Positions 17,169-25,991 of a DNA stretch of 33,322 nucleotides are shown in pieces (position 1 is the stretch's first letter; each line of letters opens with the position of its first letter). Source of the stretch: Lachnospiraceae bacterium (GTDB taxonomy: Bacteria; Bacillota; Clostridia; Lachnospirales; Bianqueaceae); contig JABUST010000045.1 in NCBI GenBank assembly GCA_021442595.1, positions 1-33,322 of the forward strand. The letters run 5' to 3'. The position numbers and the translations under genes were made by a program. The notes beneath the pieces were generated by a model, which had not been told where the DNA came from, ran no database searches, and worked only from the letters and a program-made list of their open reading frames with translations.

Positions 17169-18671
17169 TCATGAGAGCTTATACAGACGAGTATATTTCT
17201 CTCTAAAGTAAGCAAGCAGAGGCTCGGAGGACAGCTCCTTTCCGCAGACTCTCTGCAGAACAGTGCCGGGATTCTCCAGGCTTCCCTTGAACTGAATGTT
17301 CTCCTTCAGCCAACGGGTAATCTCAAGGATCCTGCCCTGGGAGAGGAGCTCGTCCACAGGACCCAGATCCCGTTCCAAAGCCTCCAGGAACATACCATCA
17401 TAGAGGGAGCCCAGCAGGTAAGTGGGGAAGTATCCGAAGTACACAGAGGACCAGTGAAGGTCCTGGAGGATACCGTGGGTATCGTCTGAAGGAGTAACGC
17501 CCAGGTACTCTTCCATGAGTTCATTCCAGCGATCCCGGGCGGCTTCCACAGGGGTCACGCCACGGAACAGCTCCTTCTCCAGCTGGAATCTCAAAATGAT
17601 GTGGAGACAGTAAGTGACATCGTCTGCACCGGTACGGACTTCACTGGGAATCACATGATTGGCAGCCCGCTCCAGATCCTCCGGGGAGACGTTTTTGAAT
17701 CCGGGAATGACTTCCTTAATCTGATCATAGACCGGAAGCCAGAAGGAGGCTCTGCGGCCAAGAATATTTTCATAGAACCGGGACTGACTCTCATGGAGAT
17801 CGCTGAAGATGAGCCGGGCGGCAGCCGTTCCTTCCAGAGAAGGATCTACATTCTGATCATACAGTGCATGACCGCCCTCGTGGATGGCGGTGAAGAGGGT
17901 GTCCAGGGGCATATCTTCCCTGTAATGGTTGATGATGCGGATGTCTCCGGGAGCCATTTGACCCGTGAGACCGTGGGCGCCGTTGCACACCAGAACCCCA
18001 TCCATGTCCAGACCCATGTAACTGAGAAGGATCTTTTCGGCTTTCTGCAGCTCCGGGATGGAGGCATGGTCCGGAATCATGCTCAGATCCGGTTCGCCTG
18101 CTTCCTTGATCTGCCTGAGAAGAGGCACCAGACCGTCCCGTACTTCATCGAAGAGCTGCTCCACCTTGGCGCAGTCGATGCCTTCCACCCACTGGGAGAG
18201 GAGGGCTTCGTAGATCTCCTTCTCCGGGTAGAGGTAACGGGCATATTGAGCGGTCATTTCTATATTCTTCTTCAGCCAGGGGAGAAACGCCTCCCAGTCA
18301 TTTCGGATTTTGGCTTCCTCCCAGGCCCTTTCGCACTGAGTGCGCATTCTATTCAGCTCTTTGTAAAAGTCAGCCGGAATGCGGGCCTTGGCCTCCGCAT
18401 CCTTTCGGGATCGGTCCACAGTGAGCTTCATGGCAGGGTCCAGAGTTGCGTAGACCTCAGGAACCTCCAGATCCCGAAGGATCTGAAGGTACTCCTCTGA
18501 AGTCTGGAGACGGAATATCTCGGAGGTGAAGTAACTCAGGACCTCCACCCGGCGGGAGGCAGCTTTTTTGGGGGCTGCGGTGCGCAGATCCCAGGACAGG
18601 ATGCTGCGGGCTGTCTGGAGAGGCTCTAACTGTTTTTGGAATTCCTTCCAGCGAAGGACAGGATCGTTCAT
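17169..18671 (-). CDS. M32-family carboxypeptidase (carboxypeptidase Taq type)
   Basis: 500 aa; HEGGHALYDQN zinc motif (HExxH), HESQSRFYENILGR, and DDVTYCLHIILRFQLEKELF, typical of M32. Confidence 0.94.
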   Translation of the reverse strand: MNDPVLRWKEFQKQLEPLQTARSILSWDLRTAAPKKAASRRVEVLSYFTSEIFRLQTSEEYLQILRDLEVPEVYATLDPAMKLTVDRSRKDAEAKARIPADFYKELNRMRTQCERAWEEAKIRNDWEAFLPWLKKNIEMTAQYARYLYPEKEIYEALLSQWVEGIDCAKVEQLFDEVRDGLVPLLRQIKEAGEPDLSMIPDHASIPELQKAEKILLSYMGLDMDGVLVCNGAHGLTGQMAPGDIRIINHYREDMPLDTLFTAIHEGGHALYDQNVDPSLEGTAAARLIFSDLHESQSRFYENILGRRASFWLPVYDQIKEVIPGFKNVSPEDLERAANHVIPSEVRTGADDVTYCLHIILRFQLEKELFRGVTPVEAARDRWNELMEEYLGVTPSDDTHGILQDLHWSSVYFGYFPTYLLGSLYDGMFLEALERDLGPVDELLSQGRILEITRWLKENIQFKGSLENPGTVLQRVCGKELSSEPLLAYFREKYTRLYKLS

Positions 18672-18683
18672 GGTTACCTCACA

Positions 18684-20927
18684 TTAAAAGCTCAGTCCGA
18701 AGTTCAGCTCATAGTAGTTGCCTGCAGCATCCCGGTAAGCATAGGCCTTGCCGTTCTCATCCTTCATGCTGTCAGGCATGTACTGATCCTTGTCAAAGCC
18801 GGGGACATCGTTGGGGCTGATGCAGCGGCCATTCTCGTCCACGGCGATGACGGAGTCATCCTTGGGCAGGGTGATGGGCAGCTTGCCGGTGGGGGTGCAG
18901 CGGCCGAAGATCACATCCAGGGTGGCTGCAGGGTAGGTCTCAAAGCCTGCCAGCAGTACGTCGGAATACTGCTCCACATTGCCTACCAGCCAGGCCAGGG
19001 GGAAGTTGATGTTGGAGATGACTTTTCCGCCATGGGCATGGAGAGAAGCGGCGATCTCTTTAATGCGTCCTGCGCCTGTAAGGGTGGTCTCCTGATGAGT
19101 CTCCTTCTGAGGAATGTTGTTGTCATCTACATTACAGACAGTCTTGTCTTCGCAGATATCCAGTTCCAGGAAACCGGGGGTTGCATTGAAGTAGTTGCCG
19201 GAGGAGGGAGTTACAAACAGGATGGCCAGATCTGCCTGAGCAGGATCATCCGTAAGTGCATACTCTTTCAGGAGCTCCTTCAGAGCGGCGGTAGAGAGCT
19301 CTGCCTGGCGGGGATCCTTGTCGAAAGCTTCCACATAGATCTTTTTATCCTCGGCCTTTTCGGCGGTGAGGGGCAGGGTTCCATCGTTCTTCAGCAGAAC
19401 CACAGACTGAAGATGTGCCTTGTAGGCATTATCCCAATCCTTCTGATTAGCGCAGATGCGCACGGCTTCCTTTGCGTCACGGTATGTGTTTTCAAACATG
19501 CCAAGACGGAACATTTCCGTGAGGGTGCGGGTGACAGCTCTGTCGATGGCTTCATCCGTCAGTGTGACCATTTCAGGGGTAAAGCCCTCGGGAAGCTCGT
19601 GGGTGTCATAATATCCGTTGATGGCTCTCTCGTAGGCGATGCGTCCGCTTTCATTGTCAAACAGACCGGAGATCAGATCCACACCGGAGTGAGAGACGGC
19701 AAAGCCGATGCGCTCCGGATAATCCAGAGCCTCTACGCCCCAGCTCATGTTATGGACGATGCCGGTGTCGGAATTGATATAGCCCTTGAAGCCCATCTGG
19801 TCCCGGAGCATATCCTGAATGAAGAAACGGTTGTAGGCAAAGCCGTAGGGCTTGAAGTCAATATCGTTGCCCAGGCAATCCTGCTGTACAGAGGATTTCT
19901 CCGTGGAGGGCTTGGAATAGTAGGGCATGATGGAGGAAGTATTCTGTGCAACAGCAGCGGTAAAGCCGGGAATATGATACTTCTGCAGGCTTCCGGGAGT
20001 AGCGTATACGTTCCACTGTCCTGCGGCATAGTGGGGGTCGAAGCCATTTTCACGGGGACCGCCGCCGGGGAAGTGCTTGGTGGTCACGGCAACGCCGTCC
20101 TGGGTGACACCCTCCGGGCTTCCCTGAATGCGGGGAATAATATGCTCCATGATCTGGCAGATGAGCTCCGGGTCCTCGCCGAAGGTGCCATAGGTGCGCT
20201 GCCAGCGGGGATCCGTCAGACAGTCTGCCATATACATATATCCTTTGCGCAGGTTGCTGGCCTCCCAGCTGCGGCGGATAGCCTCTGCCCATTCATCGGC
20301 AGTTTCGATGCCGTTGCCTCTGACGGCGGCTGCGATGCCAAGGGTTCCGGGCCAGGTAGCATAGATGCCGCCGGCATCGTTCATGCCGAATACGATGGCG
20401 CCGTTCTCGTTTCGGGAGTTGGAGGCTGCCTGGACAGGCACGAAGTGATCGCATTCCTCGGCAATGGCCTGAAGCTGATTCAGATAATCTGCCATATCAT
20501 CCGGGGCAGCATTCTCACGGACAATGGTGTGACGGGAGAACCATTCCTTTAGCAGGGTGGAGGTGCCGGGAAGCTTCTGCTCGCCGAAGATGGTTTTCTG
20601 GGTGACCTCCGCTTCATCCACGCAGCCGGACTCGTCAGCCACCGGAGTATGTCCCGGAAGTCTTCCGCTGGGATACTTGGGGCCCATACGCCAATCGGAG
20701 ATGAACAGCTGACCGATCTTTTCGTCGGTGGAGAGAAGCTTCACGTAGGCGGAGGCTCTCTCTTCGGGAGACCGTCTCCAGTCGTTGACGACAGATACAG
20801 TGCCTGTTCCGTCGATATCTTTGAAATACAGATTATCCTGCTGCATCACAGGGCGGGCAACGGTGGTGATGACCGGACCATTGGGATTTTGGTAGGTCTT
20901 GAAATTGTCGCTGGCTTTGTTGGACAT
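18684..20927 (-). CDS. Glycoside hydrolase family 3 protein
   Basis: From M at 20927 (RBS cggaggta); KHFPGGGPRENGFDPHYAAGQW, GFKGYINSDTGIVHNMSWGVE with the GH3 SD-type nucleophile region, then a C-terminal GH3_C domain. Confidence 0.9.
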   Translation of the reverse strand: MSNKASDNFKTYQNPNGPVITTVARPVMQQDNLYFKDIDGTGTVSVVNDWRRSPEERASAYVKLLSTDEKIGQLFISDWRMGPKYPSGRLPGHTPVADESGCVDEAEVTQKTIFGEQKLPGTSTLLKEWFSRHTIVRENAAPDDMADYLNQLQAIAEECDHFVPVQAASNSRNENGAIVFGMNDAGGIYATWPGTLGIAAAVRGNGIETADEWAEAIRRSWEASNLRKGYMYMADCLTDPRWQRTYGTFGEDPELICQIMEHIIPRIQGSPEGVTQDGVAVTTKHFPGGGPRENGFDPHYAAGQWNVYATPGSLQKYHIPGFTAAVAQNTSSIMPYYSKPSTEKSSVQQDCLGNDIDFKPYGFAYNRFFIQDMLRDQMGFKGYINSDTGIVHNMSWGVEALDYPERIGFAVSHSGVDLISGLFDNESGRIAYERAINGYYDTHELPEGFTPEMVTLTDEAIDRAVTRTLTEMFRLGMFENTYRDAKEAVRICANQKDWDNAYKAHLQSVVLLKNDGTLPLTAEKAEDKKIYVEAFDKDPRQAELSTAALKELLKEYALTDDPAQADLAILFVTPSSGNYFNATPGFLELDICEDKTVCNVDDNNIPQKETHQETTLTGAGRIKEIAASLHAHGGKVISNINFPLAWLVGNVEQYSDVLLAGFETYPAATLDVIFGRCTPTGKLPITLPKDDSVIAVDENGRCISPNDVPGFDKDQYMPDSMKDENGKAYAYRDAAGNYYELNFGLSF

Positions 20928-20960
20928 GGGGTACCTCCGATAAAATAGTTTGGCTATATG

Positions 20961-20984
20961 AAAAGAGGGCACAGGCCCTCTTTT
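20961..20984 (-). terminator. Hairpin terminator between the small membrane protein gene and the GH3 gene
   Basis: AAAAGAGGGC-ACAG-GCCCTCTTTT perfect 10-bp stem. Confidence 0.8.
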
Positions 20985-20987
20985 AGT

Positions 20988-21317
20988 TTACGTTTTATTG
21001 CGAGAGCGGCTCTTATCCTGTGTGCCGGAGGACACAGAACCGAGCTGCTTCAGAGCTTTCTGATGTACGGTAGAAGTATTGCGGGAAGCTTTGGTTTTGG
21101 CGGCGGATACTGCCTTTTTGTTTTTTTCAGTCTTAACCTTGGAACTTTGGGAGAGCTTGGGCGCAGTTATCCCTGCAAGCTTGCTTTGGGCTCTCTGCTG
21201 CTGCATGCGGTTCATGAGCATGGGGACAACGATACAGATGGCAATGAGAATCAATGTCACATAGACATTGGGCATCTCATGGTCCGGATTAAATAGAAAG
21301 CGGATCACATCGTTCAT
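20988..21317 (-). CDS. Small single-TM protein with basic C-terminal tail
   Basis: 109 aa; VYVTLILIAICIVVPMLMNRMQQQR then a Lys/Arg/Ser-rich tail; RBS aaggagacg. Confidence 0.75.
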   Translation of the reverse strand: MNDVIRFLFNPDHEMPNVYVTLILIAICIVVPMLMNRMQQQRAQSKLAGITAPKLSQSSKVKTEKNKKAVSAAKTKASRNTSTVHQKALKQLGSVSSGTQDKSRSRNKT

Positions 21318-21329
21318 GGGGACGTCTCC

Positions 21330-21716
21330 TTATACGTAAATGTTGCCGTTTTCGTCTACGGGGAAGGGAATGAATTCCAGCACATCGATGACCGTCATGG
21401 CCAGGGAAAATCCTGTCCAGCAAGTCAGCAGGTATAATACGCCCAGACCGTACTGCTTGGCATAGAAACGGTGTCCGCCGAAGGCTCCGGTGAAAAACAT
21501 CAAAAGCATGAACTTCTTGCGGTTCACGCAGACCTTTTCACGGTTATCTCTGCGCTCAAAGAAAGAGGAGATCATGCGGGAAATCTTTCCTTCTTTTTTC
21601 TCGGGAGCTTCGATGCCGTACTTCTTTCGAAGTTCATCCAGTTCCATCTGGGCTGCCAGCATCTCTTCTGCAGATACGCGCTCTTTTCCGGGATCGGGGG
21701 ATTTTTTCTTGAACAT
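21330..21716 (-). CDS. TM2 domain-containing protein
   Basis: From M at 21716; NRKKFMLLMFFTGAFGGHRFYAKQYGLGVLYLLTCWTGFSLAMTVIDVLEF is a TM2 domain. Confidence 0.9.
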   Translation of the reverse strand: MFKKKSPDPGKERVSAEEMLAAQMELDELRKKYGIEAPEKKEGKISRMISSFFERRDNREKVCVNRKKFMLLMFFTGAFGGHRFYAKQYGLGVLYLLTCWTGFSLAMTVIDVLEFIPFPVDENGNIYV

Positions 21717-21736
21717 GATATACCTCTCTAAATGAA

Positions 21737-21763
21737 GGTGGGTGCCGAAGAACGACACCCACC
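21737..21763 (-). terminator. Probable terminator after the GPH transporter gene
   Basis: GGTGGGTG-ccgaagaacga-CACCCACC inverted repeat; weak T tract on the minus strand. Confidence 0.5.
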
Positions 21764-21815
21764 CGGTGTATTGTGGAATCAGATAAATGATCCTGATTTG
21801 GTGTTTGGGCTTGGA

Positions 21816-23321
21816 TTATTCAGCTGCTTCAGCATCCTCAGCCATAGCCTTAGCCTTGATGGCAGCTACTTCTGCCTGGATCTCAGCCATCTTTTCCTTG
21901 GTCAGGGGATAGAACTTAAGAGCGATCAGGTTGCAGAGCAGACCGATCATGATCATACCATAGGCCAGGAATACGACACCAACGACCAGAGGACGGGTGA
22001 CGACATCTCCCATAACGGGGTTGTGATCGGTGAATCCCACAGCGGCGAAGATGACACCTGCGATCATGGGAGCGAAGGAGGAGACGATCTTATCCACGAA
22101 GGAGAACAGGGTTCCCATCAGACCGGGAACGTACTTGCCGGTACGATAAACTTCGTAGTCAGCACAGTCAGCGGTCATAGGAATAACGATGTTTCCGGAG
22201 ATGCCCTGGAAACCGCCCTGGAGCAGGGTCAGCAGCACATAAGCGATGGTGAAGAAGCCCCAGTTGATGGCGCCGGTCTCGGGATTGGAGGTCATGGTGG
22301 TGGGGTCGCCGAAGAGCCACAGCAGGGCCAGCAGACCGTTACAGATCAGACCGCCGATGGAACCGAGAAGCATAGCTTCCTTCTGTCCAAGCTTTCTTGC
22401 GAAGTAGGTGATGAACAGGAAGGTGATGACTGCGCCGGGGATGGTGGTGATACCGGTGATGCCGGTCTGCAGCAGGGTAGATCCGGCGATGCAGGCGAAC
22501 ATGGCAACGGTAACAGCAGAGGTCTTAGCGGAAGCACCCAGCTTATCAGTGGATGCGGAGATGACCAGCATCTGGATGGCACGGTTGCCCTTCAGGGTAT
22601 CCCAGTAGTCTCTGATGCGGATCAGGGTGGGCTTACCGGTTCCGAAGAACTCGGTGCGATCCTTGGGAGCGATGGAGATAACAGCGATGGCAGTGAAAAT
22701 AGCGGAAACGATAGCGCAGATGAGCCACAGCTTATCGAAGAACTCAACAGTGTTGTAGCCGCCGGTCTTAACTGCCAGGACGGGAGTCAGCATGCCCATG
22801 CCTGCGAACAGGAGGGTATTGTAGGCGCCGTCAAATGCAGCGAACATGGGTCTCTGCTTGGGGTCGTTGGTCAGACAGGTCTGAGCGGACTTGGTGCAGA
22901 CACACTGGAAGGTGTAACCAATGTAGTAGATAGCACCGCAGACGATGAAGAAACCGAAACGCAGAGCAGTGTTCTCGGGAAGCTTATGGGTTACATGGAA
23001 CATGATGTAACTCATGATGCAAAGGATGATGTTACCGATGACCATGAAAGGACGGTTCTTACCGAACTTACCGTTGGTCTTATCTACGGCAAAACCGATG
23101 AAAGGATCGGTGACGCCGTCCCAGATACGCATAACCATTGCGAAGCTGGAAGCGACTACCATGGTCACGCCTACGAATCCCATCAGATAATAGGAAACGA
23201 AGTTCATGAAGAAAAGGTAGATGTTGGTAGCGGTATTGTTCAGGGTGAAGCCTGCAATACGCCACAGCGGTACGCGATGCACACCGTTCTCGCCATAGTA
23301 CTTGGAAGTATTAGTGGCCAT
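21816..23321 (-). CDS. GPH-family (glycoside-pentoside-hexuronide) MFS sugar:cation symporter
   Basis: 501 aa; MRIWDGVTDPFIGFAVDKTNGKFGKNRPFMVIGN signature of MelB-type GPH transporters; 12-TM pattern. Confidence 0.93.
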   Translation of the reverse strand: MATNTSKYYGENGVHRVPLWRIAGFTLNNTATNIYLFFMNFVSYYLMGFVGVTMVVASSFAMVMRIWDGVTDPFIGFAVDKTNGKFGKNRPFMVIGNIILCIMSYIMFHVTHKLPENTALRFGFFIVCGAIYYIGYTFQCVCTKSAQTCLTNDPKQRPMFAAFDGAYNTLLFAGMGMLTPVLAVKTGGYNTVEFFDKLWLICAIVSAIFTAIAVISIAPKDRTEFFGTGKPTLIRIRDYWDTLKGNRAIQMLVISASTDKLGASAKTSAVTVAMFACIAGSTLLQTGITGITTIPGAVITFLFITYFARKLGQKEAMLLGSIGGLICNGLLALLWLFGDPTTMTSNPETGAINWGFFTIAYVLLTLLQGGFQGISGNIVIPMTADCADYEVYRTGKYVPGLMGTLFSFVDKIVSSFAPMIAGVIFAAVGFTDHNPVMGDVVTRPLVVGVVFLAYGMIMIGLLCNLIALKFYPLTKEKMAEIQAEVAAIKAKAMAEDAEAAE

Positions 23322-23431
23322 TTTTCTCCTCCTTGGATTTTAGGACGCAAATGTCCGAGAGTGTGTTTTTATTGTAAACGATTTATAAAAAAAATGTAAG
23401 GTGGCTTTTTGGTCGTTGGGATTTCAAAGTG

Positions 23432-23453
23432 ACAAAAAGTTTTCTCTTTTTGT
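23432..23453. promoter_or_regulatory. Inverted repeat in divergent intergenic region (candidate operator)
   Basis: ACAAAAAG-TTTTCT-CTTTTTGT between divergent GPH transporter and GH79-like genes. Confidence 0.35.
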
Positions 23454-23567
23454 TGTGCATTCTGACTAAATGCTGACATTTCAAGAATAGGTACTTACAT
23501 AAAATGTCCTATTTGTGCTACACTTGGAGTACTCTTTACTTAATCTTTTATGAAAAGGAGCGATATC

Positions 23568-25097
23568 ATGGCACAAGTCGTACAGCTTAAAAATGAAGGA
23601 TTGAATGTCATTCTGGAACAGAATCCGTTTCTGCTTTCTTATAATGTGGAAATGGCCGAAGTTACCGGAGGAACCTTCTGGAAGGCCTATACCCCCGGTC
23701 AGATCGCCGGTACCGAGCCCTTTGAGGTGGACATCAGCGGTGGACTTACCGCAGCCTACAAGGATCTGATGCAGGTCTACCCTCCCATTGACCTTTACAA
23801 TGAAAAACTGCGCAAGCTGGCCAAGAATTTCGGAGAGCTCTGGGTAAGAGTCTCCGGCACCTGGGCCACCAAGACCTATTATGACCTGGATGATTCCATG
23901 GGCGGAAAGGTACCGGAGGGATACCTGAACACCCTGACCCGGAAGCAGCTCACAGGTGTGCTGGACTTCGTAAAGGCCATGGGCGCCCATCTCATGACTT
24001 CTGTATCCGCATGCCCCGGTGTCTACGGTGTCAATGAGGCTCCTGTTCCTGCCTGGACTCCCAGAGAAGCAGAGAAGCTCTTCAAGTTCTGCGCAGATTA
24101 TGGTGTGCCCATTGAAGCTTCTGAATTCGTTAATGAGCCCAATATGCTGGCAGAGACCGGCTTCCCCCAGGGCTATACCGCTGCCGATCATGCCCGTGAC
24201 CAGAAGATATTCCAGAAATGGCTGAAGGAGAATTATCCCGACTGTCTGTACATTGGTCCTTGCACCGTTGGCGCAGAGGGCTCCCTGGGCAGAAAGTCCG
24301 AAAAGTCCGGCGGCGTGGAGAATCTGGTTGGCAACACCGCTTCCACCCATGCCCTGATGGGCGAGGATCCTGCTCCTCTGGATGTATTCGTATATCACTA
24401 CTATAACGGCGTATCCGAGCGCCTGGGCGGCGTTATGCCTCAGGCTCATTGGCTGGCAGAGGAGGCCAACAGTGAGGACTATCTGGCTGTGGCTCCTGAC
24501 AATGCCCGCACCTATGCTCCCTTCCGTGATCAGTACTGCCCCGGCGGCGAGATGTGGGTAACGGAATCCGGAGATGCAGGCGGCGGCGGAGACACCTGGG
24601 CTTCCACCTATCTGGATGTGCTGCGTACCCTGAATGAGGCCGGCGGCTTCTCTCAGGTATCCCGGGGTATCATCTTCCATAATACTCTGGCTGCTTCCGA
24701 CTATGCATACCTGGATCGTGTGACTCATGAGCCTCGTCCCAATTACTTTGCGGTGCTGCTGTGGATCCGCCTTATGGGAACCACCGTCTACGAGACCGAA
24801 CCGGTACGCATGGGCGCTCACGTATACGCTCACAGCCGCAAGGACGGAAAAGAGGGTGTGGCTTATCTGGTCATCAACAACTCCGAGACCGATACCACTA
24901 CGGTGGAGCTGCCCTGTGACGCTCAGAGATATACTTTGGCCGGCAAGGACGGAAACAAGCGTGCCACGGTCATGACCCTGAACGGAAAGGATCTGGTTCT
25001 GAAGGAAGGCAACGAGCTTCCGGATATGGATCCTGTGCTTCAGCCTGCAGGTACTGTGGAGCTGGCTCCCATGACATGTACCTTCTTTGTGCTGTAA
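23568..25097 (+). CDS. GH79-like glycoside hydrolase (beta-glucuronidase/heparanase-type)
   Basis: About 509 aa from ATG 23568 (RBS aaaggagc); LWVRVSGTWATKTYY, ASEFVNEPN acid/base motif, MWVTESGDAGGGGDTWAS nucleophile region; no signal peptide. Confidence 0.8.
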   Translation: MAQVVQLKNEGLNVILEQNPFLLSYNVEMAEVTGGTFWKAYTPGQIAGTEPFEVDISGGLTAAYKDLMQVYPPIDLYNEKLRKLAKNFGELWVRVSGTWATKTYYDLDDSMGGKVPEGYLNTLTRKQLTGVLDFVKAMGAHLMTSVSACPGVYGVNEAPVPAWTPREAEKLFKFCADYGVPIEASEFVNEPNMLAETGFPQGYTAADHARDQKIFQKWLKENYPDCLYIGPCTVGAEGSLGRKSEKSGGVENLVGNTASTHALMGEDPAPLDVFVYHYYNGVSERLGGVMPQAHWLAEEANSEDYLAVAPDNARTYAPFRDQYCPGGEMWVTESGDAGGGGDTWASTYLDVLRTLNEAGGFSQVSRGIIFHNTLAASDYAYLDRVTHEPRPNYFAVLLWIRLMGTTVYETEPVRMGAHVYAHSRKDGKEGVAYLVINNSETDTTTVELPCDAQRYTLAGKDGNKRATVMTLNGKDLVLKEGNELPDMDPVLQPAGTVELAPMTCTFFVL

Positions 25098-25134
25098 TCA
25101 ACATTCATTCATATTGTAAGGAGATGGAAGATCA

Positions 25135-25839
25135 ATGCCGATAGGAATCATTACGGATGTGTGCGCTACCTTTGTGGGTTCCGTGCTGGGTATTTTGATT
25201 GGAAAGAAGCTGCCGGATTATTTGAAGACAGCCTTGAATAACATTCTGGGTATGGCCGCCATCACCATGGGCGTCGTGCTGATCATGAGACAGCATGCCC
25301 TATCCGCAGTGGTGCTTTCCGCAATTCTGGGATGCATCACCGGTGAGGTGCTGAAGCTGGAGACCGTCATTAACAAGGGTGTCAGCAAGGTTACGGCGAA
25401 GCTCATGAAGGGCCAGCAGACCGACGAGAATTATCTCATTCAGGTCAGCGCTGTGGTGGTGCTGTTCTGCTTCGGAGGTACCGGCTGGTACGGTGCACTG
25501 AACGAAGGTATCACCGGAGATTCCGGCATCCTGATCACCAAGTCCATACTGGATCTGGTGACCGCCACCATCTTCGGTTCCATTCTGGGCAAGATCGTTC
25601 CCGCCCTGTGCGTGCCTCAGGCTCTGGTATATGCCATTCTGTTCCTGGTTTCCGGGCTGGTGAAAACTCTGATCACCCCGGAGATGATTTCCGACTTTTC
25701 TGCTGTGGGAGGCATCATCACCCTCTGCGCAGGACTGCGGCTCAGCGGCATCAAGAAGGATATTAAGGTCCTGAACCTTTTGCCGGGTCTGATCATCGCC
25801 TTCTTCATCTCGGCTCTCTGGACAGCCGTCATAGGATAA
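25135..25839 (+). CDS. DUF554-family membrane protein
   Basis: 234 aa; GIITDVCATFVGSVLGILIGKKLPDYLKTALNNILGMAAITMGV, characteristic of DUF554. Confidence 0.92.
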   Translation: MPIGIITDVCATFVGSVLGILIGKKLPDYLKTALNNILGMAAITMGVVLIMRQHALSAVVLSAILGCITGEVLKLETVINKGVSKVTAKLMKGQQTDENYLIQVSAVVVLFCFGGTGWYGALNEGITGDSGILITKSILDLVTATIFGSILGKIVPALCVPQALVYAILFLVSGLVKTLITPEMISDFSAVGGIITLCAGLRLSGIKKDIKVLNLLPGLIIAFFISALWTAVIG

Positions 25840-25915
25840 AACCGGGTCTGCATTTTTCTGTTTGCGGCAGGGAAGCTTATCCGACCTAAAGTATCCCCTC
25901 GGATGCAACTGTATA

Positions 25916-25944
25916 TTTATAGACAGCCTCTCCTGTGCTATAAT
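25916..25944 (+). promoter_or_regulatory. Putative sigma-A-type promoter
   Basis: TTTATA-N17-TATAAT (perfect -10 at 25939-25944; -35 is 4/6). Confidence 0.5.
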
Positions 25945-25991
25945 CGGTGCATTATGTGCTGATTACAGTCACAGAGGAGGCTGTTTATATT

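Noticed and set aside
18636-20552. 638-aa plus-strand ORF opposite the GH3 gene
   Set aside because: Shadow ORF; the GH3 motifs and RBS support the minus strand.
21732-23399. 555-aa plus-strand ORF opposite the GPH symporter
   Set aside because: Highly acidic Gly/Asp/His-rich mirror of a hydrophobic transporter; GPH signature on the minus strand is clear.
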